Of a stretch of DNA of 7,791 bases, positions 1 through 5,013 are shown piece by piece (within the stretch, counting starts at the first letter, position 1; every line of letters starts with the position of its first letter). Below the pieces are notes generated by a model. That model did no database searches. It had not been told where the DNA came from and saw only the letters and a program-made list of their open reading frames with translations. This DNA is from Candidatus Caldarchaeum sp. (GTDB taxonomy: Archaea > Thermoproteota > Nitrososphaeria_A > Caldarchaeales > Caldarchaeaceae): the NCBI GenBank assembly GCA_025054795.1, contig JANWZU010000082.1, positions 1-7,791 of the forward strand, in the 5' to 3' direction. Position numbers and translations under genes: made by a program.

Positions 1-278
1 CAAATGCAGGAGTTTACGGGAAAGGGGTCGACGGGAAGAAGCTCATGGAGGAGAAGATGAGGCTTTTGAAGAAATACAACGTGGCCGAGGTTGTGAGCGG
101 TGCAGGTCCTTCGAGAGTTCTCTTCTTCAAGCTTTCGGAGAACACCCAGCCCGCTGGATACAGGCCTGTCGACGCAGCGGCAGCAGAGGTCGTTAGCCAG
201 CTCGAGAAAAACGGGTACAAAATCCTCGAAATGATTGAGACAAGGCCAAACACTACCGGATGCGTGGAAACAGCCTAA
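1..278 (+). CDS. 3' end of a probable GHMP-family small-molecule kinase (partial)
   Basis: The reading frame is open from the left edge (first full codon at 3) to TAA at 276-278, giving 91 residues; the true start lies outside the window. A strand-then-glycine motif, VVSGAGPS (visible residues 30-37), is followed by a hydrophobic strand (RVLFFKL), a spacer, an amphipathic helix (about 56-70) and a last strand ending TRPNTTGC. This order resembles the C-terminus of GHMP kinases of the homoserine kinase or archaeal shikimate kinase type, where a GxGP loop precedes the final beta-alpha-beta unit and an N/D-x-x-G turn lies near the end. The ATP-binding PxxxGLGSSAA motif would be upstream and cannot be checked. 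The substrate is not assignable from this fragment. That it is coding is fairly certain; the family call is tentative. The next gene starts 25 nt downstream on the same strand. Confidence 0.5.
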   Translation, partial: NAGVYGKGVDGKKLMEEKMRLLKKYNVAEVVSGAGPSRVLFFKLSENTQPAGYRPVDAAAAEVVSQLEKNGYKILEMIETRPNTTGCVETA

Positions 279-283
279 ATAAC
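274..283 (+). promoter_or_regulatory. possible TATA box for the ferritin/VIT1 gene, overlapping the upstream stop codon
   Basis: CCTAAATAAC contains an AT-rich TAAATA core centred about 25 nt before the ATG at 304. That is the distance expected for a leaderless archaeal transcript, and no Shine-Dalgarno sequence is visible before the ATG. The core includes the TAA stop of the preceding gene. The match to the TTTAWA consensus is weak, and read-through from the upstream gene is an equally good explanation. Confidence 0.3.
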
Positions 284-303
284 ACTCGAACACAGTTCAA
301 ACG

Positions 304-1191
304 ATGGAAAACGATTACAAACGATTCGTCGACAACGAGTTTAAAGACTACATGGTTTACTCTAGGCTTGCTAAAGTCGAGAAAAACGGCCAGCGTCGAG
401 AAACTCTGCAGAAGCTGGCCGAGGTTGAGAAAAGACATTACAATTTCTGGCTTCACTACACCCCCGATTACAGGCCCTCTGCGTCAAAAGCTTTCATATC
501 CCTGATGATATTCGCCAGACTGCTTCTGGGAGTCACTTTCGTAGTCAAAGCTCTAGAAAACCATGAAAAAAGGAATCTTGAACAGTACAAAAGCATAGCC
601 GAACAGCTGGACCACAACACAGTCGAGAAACAGGCTATCGAGAAAATCATAAACGAGGAGGTTGAGATAGAGAGGCAGCTAGTCGGACATATAGACGAGG
701 CAGTTGCTAAGTATCTTGGATTCATAATGCTGGGGGTTGCTGACGCCATAATAGAGTTGACAGGAGTTCAGACAGGCTTTCTTGGAGTTTCAAGCTCCAC
801 AGTTGTGGCGGGAATAGCGGGTTTGATAGTCGGATGCGCCGCCGCAGTCTCGATGGGGGCAGCCTCCTACCTGCAGGCTAGGCAGGGGGTTTCAGAGAAC
901 CCTGCTGTTTCAGGCTTAGTCACTGCAGTAATCTACATGCTCACCGTGATTGCTCTCGTCTTCCCCTACTTCATCTTGAAAGACATGCTGGCTGCGTTCA
1001 TGGGAGCCATGGCTGCTGCCCTGCTTCTGACTGCGTTCTTCACATATTTCACTTCAATCCTTCAGGAAAAAACGTTTTTGAAAGAATTCGCCGTGAACGT
1101 CTCAATCCTTTCGGGCGTTGCTGCAGGAACTTTTCTCCTCGGCAGAGCTCTGGGCATGTACTTTGGGATAGAAGGACTGCCCGTTGCCTAA
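304..1191 (+). CDS. ferritin-like domain fused to VIT1/CCC1-type metal transporter
   Basis: This 295-residue protein has two parts. Residues 1-133 look like a ferritin/rubrerythrin four-helix domain: Glu12, the E42-x-x-H45 motif, then Glu85 and Glu88 in a third helix and an acidic fourth helix (Glu118, Glu119, Glu123). Residues 135-290 are a membrane domain of about five hydrophobic segments resembling VIT1/CCC1 vacuolar iron transporters, with the first-helix acidic residues Asp147 and Glu151 and the SMGAASYL motif (183-190) typical of that family. The same fusion is known in bacterial MbfA, an iron exporter with a cytoplasmic ferritin-like domain, so export of Fe(II) or Mn(II) across the cytoplasmic membrane is the likely role. 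ATG at 304 is the only possible start, since TAA at 280-282 closes the frame just upstream. The His expected in the second ferritin ExxH motif appears to be Ile122. The stop overlaps the convergent HAD gene by 4 nt. Confidence 0.85.
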   Translation: MENDYKRFVDNEFKDYMVYSRLAKVEKNGQRRETLQKLAEVEKRHYNFWLHYTPDYRPSASKAFISLMIFARLLLGVTFVVKALENHEKRNLEQYKSIAEQLDHNTVEKQAIEKIINEEVEIERQLVGHIDEAVAKYLGFIMLGVADAIIELTGVQTGFLGVSSSTVVAGIAGLIVGCAAAVSMGAASYLQARQGVSENPAVSGLVTAVIYMLTVIALVFPYFILKDMLAAFMGAMAAALLLTAFFTYFTSILQEKTFLKEFAVNVSILSGVAAGTFLLGRALGMYFGIEGLPVA

Positions 1192-2321
1192 GTTTCCTCC
1201 AAAAAGTCAAGTATCTTCGGAAGATTGTTTACTTTGGGTATGATTAGGTCTGCTCCGTTTTCTTGGAAGTAGTCAGCCACATCGTATGAGTTGTCGTAAA
1301 CTCCAGCGAAGACAAGCTTGTCAACTTCCTTTCTAGCGTTTTTGTACATGATGAGGTCCTCTGCGCTGTTTCCGATGTAAAGCACATAACCCTCCCTATG
1401 GAGGTTCTTCACGGCCTTAACCAGCGACCATGGACTCGGCTTCTCGTACAACTCCTTCTTCGAAGGCTCGGCTGCAACAAAGTCTCCTATGAAAACGCAT
1501 GCCTGTTTCTCGAACATGTTCGAGAGGCTGCCGAGGGTTCTCCAAGTCTCCCAAGAGCCTCTACCCGTGCTCATTCCAAGAACCAGACCACGTCTTTGAA
1601 GGCTCTCCAGAGTCTGAGGCTCGACGAGCAGTTTTTCATGCTTAAGCTTGCCCTCGAACTCGAAGTAGGGCCCGGAGCCTCTGACTTCCCTGATTAGGTC
1701 TGAGCCGAAGAAAACCTCGTCGAAGACAGTTGTCAACAGGCTTTTTCCATACTTGTCTGGATAGTTGAGGGCCTTCTTAAGCTCGGCGACGGTTTCAGAA
1801 GACAAGCCTATCGTCGACTCGACATCGGCTAAGCTGGCGGCCGTTCCCTCGAGGGCTGAAACCCTGCGTGAAAGCTCCTCCAACCACCCTGATGCGGCAC
1901 CAGCCTCCAGCCTTTCGAAGCTCTCCGTCTTTAAGATACCAGATAATTCAGGGTAATCTTTCATCCTCAGCTTCGACAGCCTTTCAACCAAACTGTTGCC
2001 GTGTCTGTCGGACAGCATTTTGAAAAGCCATTCAACCAGCAGAGCCAGCGTGTCGCAGTCGTTGTTGAAACTTCCGACCGCCCTAATCCTGTAGATCGCT
2101 TCAGAAGATATCTCCGAGCTTTCCACCCAAAAGCCAGTCAAGAGTTTCAGCAGCTCTGAGGCAGCTTCCTTTAAGGCTTCGTCGTATGATGTTTTTTCAT
2201 CTATCAAGACGCCGTCGCAGTCGAAGACAACCCCCTCTATGGAGGAAAGCCTCTCCATCGAATCAAATCTGACGTACGAGACCCCGCCGGCTCTCAGCTC
2301 GAGATAGTCCTTGGGCTTCAT
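1188..2321 (-). CDS. HAD-superfamily hydrolase with a large insertion between motifs I and II
   Basis: A 377-residue soluble protein carrying all four HAD motifs. Motif I is FDCDGV with nucleophile Asp34 and acid/base Asp36; motif II is the MSTGRG strand (Ser251/Thr252); motif III is Lys294 in YEKPSPW; motif IV is GNSAEDLIMY with Glu321 and Asp322. It should be an Mg-dependent phosphatase or phosphotransferase. The order DGVLIDEKTSYDEA resembles the HAD IA subgroup in which D-G-V-L is closely followed by an S-Y-x-x-A helix. About 210 residues (42-250) separate motifs I and II, larger than the usual C1 cap, and are mostly helical by eye. The substrate is unknown. The ATG at 2321 lies 28 nt from a TATA box, which supports this start. 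It is transcribed divergently from the cupin gene, and its TAG overlaps the stop of the ferritin/VIT1 gene. Confidence 0.8.
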   Translation of the reverse strand: MKPKDYLELRAGGVSYVRFDSMERLSSIEGVVFDCDGVLIDEKTSYDEALKEAASELLKLLTGFWVESSEISSEAIYRIRAVGSFNNDCDTLALLVEWLFKMLSDRHGNSLVERLSKLRMKDYPELSGILKTESFERLEAGAASGWLEELSRRVSALEGTAASLADVESTIGLSSETVAELKKALNYPDKYGKSLLTTVFDEVFFGSDLIREVRGSGPYFEFEGKLKHEKLLVEPQTLESLQRRGLVLGMSTGRGSWETWRTLGSLSNMFEKQACVFIGDFVAAEPSKKELYEKPSPWSLVKAVKNLHREGYVLYIGNSAEDLIMYKNARKEVDKLVFAGVYDNSYDVADYFQENGADLIIPKVNNLPKILDFLEET

Positions 2322-2344
2322 CCGGGTTTATTGATGTGTTTGTG

Positions 2345-2352
2345 TTTTTAAA
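2345..2352 (-). promoter_or_regulatory. TATA box for the HAD gene
   Basis: On the minus strand the sequence reads CAGCTTTAAAAACAC, with a TTTAAA core at 2347-2352 matching the archaeal TTTAWA box. Its centre is about 28 nt from the A of the HAD start codon, so transcription would begin at or next to the ATG (leaderless). No Shine-Dalgarno sequence lies between. Confidence 0.6.
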
Positions 2353-2370
2353 GCTGATGTATGGGCAAGC

Positions 2371-2378
2371 TTTTATAC
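2371..2378 (+). promoter_or_regulatory. TATA box for the cupin gene
   Basis: TTTTATAC contains TTTATA at 2372-2377, a close match to the archaeal TATA consensus, preceded by the purine-rich GCAAGC in the position of a BRE. The centre lies about 29 nt before ATG 2404, again predicting a leaderless or nearly leaderless message. It stands back to back with the HAD promoter, about 25 bp away. Confidence 0.65.
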
Positions 2379-2403
2379 CAAGTTTCGCTGTCTGGATGCC
2401 GTC

Positions 2404-2766
2404 ATGGGATTCAAACACGTCCGTTGGGAGAACATTCCATGGGAGAAGCTTAGGGACGATGTATGGAGACGTGCGGTTTTCGGGGAAAAGATGACTGTGG
2501 CTCAGCTTAGGCTTCTTAAGGGTGCCAAGGTTGCGATGCATTCGCACATCCATGAGCAGACAGCCTATGTGGTTGAGGGGAAGGTTAAGTTTGTCTTCGA
2601 AGACAGACTCGAGCAAGTGGTTGAAGGGGGCGGGGTTATAGTCATACCGTCCAACCTCGGACACGCAGCAGAAGCCCTTGAGGACAGCCTAGTTGTTGAC
2701 GTTTTCGCTCCGCCTCGAGAAGACTGGATTAAAGGCGATGACTCATACCTCAGAAAACCTGTCTGA
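2404..2766 (+). CDS. small cupin-domain protein, KdgF-like
   Basis: A 120-residue single-domain cupin. Cupin motif 1 is seen as G40-x5-HSHIHEQ with His46, His48 and Gln52, then Gly59. Motif 2 is G77-x4-P82-x4-H87. These supply a 3-His plus Gln/Glu metal site. The C-terminal VVDVFAPPREDW (97-108) matches my recollection of the KdgF group of cupins (pectin/alginate degradation, opening of 4,5-unsaturated uronates), which end in a D-V-F-S/A-P-P-R-x-D sequence. Many archaeal and bacterial members of this group occur without uronate pathways, and no sugar-degradation gene is visible here, so the substrate remains open. The TATA box placement supports ATG 2404. The last 24 nt overlap the convergent SWIM gene. 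Confidence 0.82.
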   Translation: MGFKHVRWENIPWEKLRDDVWRRAVFGEKMTVAQLRLLKGAKVAMHSHIHEQTAYVVEGKVKFVFEDRLEQVVEGGGVIVIPSNLGHAAEALEDSLVVDVFAPPREDWIKGDDSYLRKPV

Positions 2767-3093
2767 CAGCCATTCACGCATGAGCCTCCAGTGCCATTCA
2801 TCGGACTCTTCGATGACATCGTACTTCTCCGTAATCTGGGCGAGCTTGACGGCTACAACGTGGTAGCACATGGGTTTCTCATGACTCATCACTCGGAAGA
2901 AAAAATCCTCGCACGAACAGTACCCCACTGATGGAAGAGCAAGATAGTCTCTTGTTCTACCCACAACAACCCATCTAACTCTGCCGCTCGGCTTGAACAC
3001 ATACTTCTTCACCCTCATCTCCTTCACACAGTCGTATGCTTCTTCGAAAATCTTTGGATATTCGGCCTGTATTTTGACTAGCTCCTCGTTCAT
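2743..3093 (-). CDS. small SWIM zinc-finger protein, Shu2/SWS1-like signature
   Basis: A 116-residue protein with the SWIM zinc-binding pattern Cys59-x-Cys61-x14-Cys76-x-His78, preceded by two beta strands (YVFKPSGR, RWVVVGRTRDY) as usual for SWIM domains. The His is followed by Val-Val-Ala81, giving CxC...CxHxxA, the extended form reported for the Shu2/SWS1 family of eukaryotic recombination regulators and their archaeal relatives. The motif also reads CSCEDFFF...CYHVVAVKLA, which fits that pattern better than transposase or SWI2/SNF2-associated SWIM domains. N-terminal residues 1-28 and the C-terminal tail from 92 are helical and acidic. ATG at 3093 overlaps the TGA of the phosphoesterase gene (ATGA), implying translational coupling in one operon. 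A role with RadA-type recombinases is inference. The 3' end overlaps the cupin gene. Confidence 0.82.
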   Translation of the reverse strand: MNEELVKIQAEYPKIFEEAYDCVKEMRVKKYVFKPSGRVRWVVVGRTRDYLALPSVGYCSCEDFFFRVMSHEKPMCYHVVAVKLAQITEKYDVIEESDEWHWRLMREWLSDRFSEV

Positions 3094-3875
3094 TTTAAAA
3101 CATCTCTCAATTCGCCGAGTGTGCCGAGGACGTCGCCGTCTAAAGTTATGACTTCCGCCTCGTCTATGTCGAAGACGCCGGATCGGAGTATGGGTCCTCG
3201 AAAAAGCTTTGAGGGCCCCAAGTCGTTGACAGACCTGCCTTGAAGAAAGTCGTTGAAGCTCGGCATTATCAGGAGAGTTACTTCTCCTTTTGCTCTTCCT
3301 GCGGCAGCTCCGTAGAGAGCTTTCAAAAAATCTTTCCTCGAAGCTCGGAGCCTAAGCCAAACCCGTATTCTAGCACCCGCATGCCCTCCACCTATTCTTA
3401 GCACTGGATGGAGATGACCCGCCACCATCACCTTCGCATTAATCAAGCTTCCATCGGGCCTCATATGTCCATGGGTTACGGCCACTTCTTCCTCAGCGAC
3501 GTAAAGTCCTCTTGAACGCTGAACCTGCGCCAAGCCCTCCGCAATCTTCTCTATCTGTCCGTCGTGGTTTCCGGGTATTATAACAACTTCGGCATTCTGC
3601 TTCATCGCGATGAGAAACTTGGGGAGTATTTCAGAGTCTATTTTCGAGGGCCCAGGTATGTTGTGCTTCAAATCGCCTGCGATAATCAGCTTCTTCGCTT
3701 CTGTTCTGTCCATCAGAAACTTCAACTCCTCTAGGATTGTTCGGCTGTACGACGGAACCCTAATCCCCTTCAGCCTCAGCTCCTCCTCGAACCCGAGGTG
3801 AAGGTCCGCTACCACAAGACATTTTTCAGGCTTCTCCAGCAGAACAGCCGGATGGCCTTCAACCAGCCTCAACAC
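3090..3875 (-). CDS. archaeal SbcD-related metallophosphoesterase
   Basis: A 261-residue calcineurin-like phosphoesterase with the complete metal site: Asp24 and His26 (ADLHLGFE), Gly67-Asp68 (AGDLKH), Asn103-His104 (GNHD), His135-Gly136-His137 (THGH) and His154-x-His156 (GHLH). The early DLHLGFE, the late PSFNDFLQG (205-213) and the closing DGDVLGTLGELRDVL are characteristic of the archaeal SbcD/Mre11-related single-domain family. The protein lacks the DNA-binding and Rad50-binding extensions of true Mre11. Expected activity is Mn/Fe-dependent phosphodiester or phosphomonoester hydrolysis; the substrate is not established. The start is GTG at 3875, because TGA at 3879-3881 closes the frame upstream. 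The gene lies 10 nt behind top6A and is coupled to the SWIM gene by a 4-nt overlap. Members of this family in other archaea are often near Lhr-type helicases; none is visible here. Confidence 0.9.
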   Translation of the reverse strand: MLRLVEGHPAVLLEKPEKCLVVADLHLGFEEELRLKGIRVPSYSRTILEELKFLMDRTEAKKLIIAGDLKHNIPGPSKIDSEILPKFLIAMKQNAEVVIIPGNHDGQIEKIAEGLAQVQRSRGLYVAEEEVAVTHGHMRPDGSLINAKVMVAGHLHPVLRIGGGHAGARIRVWLRLRASRKDFLKALYGAAAGRAKGEVTLLIMPSFNDFLQGRSVNDLGPSKLFRGPILRSGVFDIDEAEVITLDGDVLGTLGELRDVLK

Positions 3876-3885
3876 TTTTCACGCA

Positions 3886-4980
3886 CTACTTTCTAGTGAC
3901 CTCGGCGAGCTTTTCAGGTAGGTAGTCGGTGACTATGTATTCGAGGCCGTAGCGGCTGAGAGACTCTAGCTCGGCTTTCCGCTGCATCTTCTTAAACTGA
4001 CCTATCTCACGTTTCCAAGGGTCTTGTACGTACCGTGGGTCTTTTTCAAGCTCAGCAACCCTGCGAACGTCCTCTTCGTTGAACTTCATGGCAGGCAGCT
4101 TGTAACGGGTTATGTCGCTGGCCCACAGCCCTGCCCAAACACCGTCCGGCACGTTCAATTCCCTGACATGTGCTGAGAGAGCTGAGCCGAAGATGATTAC
4201 GCTTGCTATGTGCATACCCCATGGGTCTGCGTCGCTGAAGATGTAGACCGGAAGGTTCATCTCTTGGTTTAGACGTCTGATGAACTTTCTAGTCGCCCGT
4301 GGAGCCTGCCCAGCTGTGTGGACAACTATCGCCTTGTATTTCTGGGGCACATTCTCCTCGAGAAAACGCTGGTAGATAGCTCCTTTCTCAACGACGAAGA
4401 CCTGCTCAGCCTGACACCTCACAATCCTTGCGGTCGTCATAGCCGGCCCTATCATAGCTCCGTCCGGAATCGTCCTAAGGTCCAAGCTCCTTCCCTCGTA
4501 TCCCGGGACTGTGTACTCTATGACAAGCGGGCCGAAGATGCTTGACCTCTCCTCGGGGTAGATGTTAAAGTCTTCTCTTACGGTTCCCACGAGCGTCTCA
4601 AGCTCCGTCACCGCTTCGTCGCTCTCCTGCTGGTCCTCGAAGTCGACGTCGTAGCCGAGGGCGTTGTAGAAGGCGTCTCTCAGGGTGCTTGTCTTCTTTG
4701 AGGTTATGAGCTGAGAAGCAAACATGGCCATCCAGCAGAGCTGCGCCAGCGGCCTGAGATGCTTGATGTTCTTAGCTGTGCGAACGACTCGGCGTGGACC
4801 TAGAACATACTGCCGTATCTCGGGGTTGTACTCTATGTTCGACGTCGTTCTGGCCGGTATCTCAACTTGGGGAAATTCGCCTGAATCAACCGCCTTGACT
4901 ATAGATTTCGCTAGCGATTTTATTCTCTCGAGGACGTTGTTCTGAGCCTGTGCTGTCGGACGTTTTGCTTTCTGCTTCAC
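3886..4980 (-). CDS. top6A: DNA topoisomerase VI subunit A (Spo11 homologue)
   Basis: A 364-residue protein, close to the usual length for Top6A. The winged-helix (CAP-like) domain holds TLRDAFYNALGY, placing the catalytic tyrosine at Tyr105, where the family commonly has RDxYY; here the first of the pair is Phe. The TOPRIM domain shows Glu198 (VVEKGA), the HTAGQAPRATRKFIRRL helix (221-237) and Asp250/Asp252 (SDADPWG), which bind Mg. With subunit B it makes a two-strand break with 5'-tyrosyl linkage, passes a duplex and reseals, relaxing supercoils and unlinking DNA. Top6B, the ATPase, is not in the window, whereas the two genes are neighbours in many archaea. GTG at 4980 is the farthest start (TAG at 4984-4986), and a TATA box sits 28 nt upstream. 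The first 15 residues are basic and low in complexity. It heads an operon with the phosphoesterase and SWIM genes. Confidence 0.95.
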   Translation of the reverse strand: MKQKAKRPTAQAQNNVLERIKSLAKSIVKAVDSGEFPQVEIPARTTSNIEYNPEIRQYVLGPRRVVRTAKNIKHLRPLAQLCWMAMFASQLITSKKTSTLRDAFYNALGYDVDFEDQQESDEAVTELETLVGTVREDFNIYPEERSSIFGPLVIEYTVPGYEGRSLDLRTIPDGAMIGPAMTTARIVRCQAEQVFVVEKGAIYQRFLEENVPQKYKAIVVHTAGQAPRATRKFIRRLNQEMNLPVYIFSDADPWGMHIASVIIFGSALSAHVRELNVPDGVWAGLWASDITRYKLPAMKFNEEDVRRVAELEKDPRYVQDPWKREIGQFKKMQRKAELESLSRYGLEYIVTDYLPEKLAEVTRK

Positions 4981-5004
4981 CGCCTACATTCGAACGAGGA
5001 AGCT

Positions 5005-5013
5005 CTTATACAT
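5005..5013 (-). promoter_or_regulatory. TATA box for the top6A operon
   Basis: The minus strand reads ATGTATAAGAGC, with a TATAAG core at 5005-5010 centred about 28 nt from the GTG at 4980. This fits a leaderless start for top6A and supports the GTG. The box lies in the 33-nt gap directly after the stop codon of the antiporter-like gene. Read-through from that gene cannot be excluded. Confidence 0.5.

Noticed and set aside
45..278. ATG at 45 as the start of a small independent gene
   Set aside because: The same frame is open back to the left edge, and the motif content looks like the C-terminus of a longer protein.
202..389. Thirteen-base repeat TCGAGAAAAACGG at 202-214 and 377-389
   Set aside because: Both copies encode Glu-Lys-Asn-Gly within normal helical segments of two different proteins; with only two copies and no flanking similarity it is probably chance.
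1398..1956. Plus-strand open frames inside the HAD gene
   Set aside because: They lie opposite a gene with all HAD motifs and show no recognisable domain.
2263..2819. Minus-strand open frames opposite the cupin gene
   Set aside because: The cupin has full metal-binding motifs and a well-placed promoter; the opposite frames show no family resemblance and would cover both promoters.
3090..3875. Calling the phosphoesterase Mre11 itself
   Set aside because: At 261 residues it lacks the capping and Rad50-binding regions, and no rad50, herA or nurA is adjacent; the C-terminal motifs fit the SbcD-related archaeal family.
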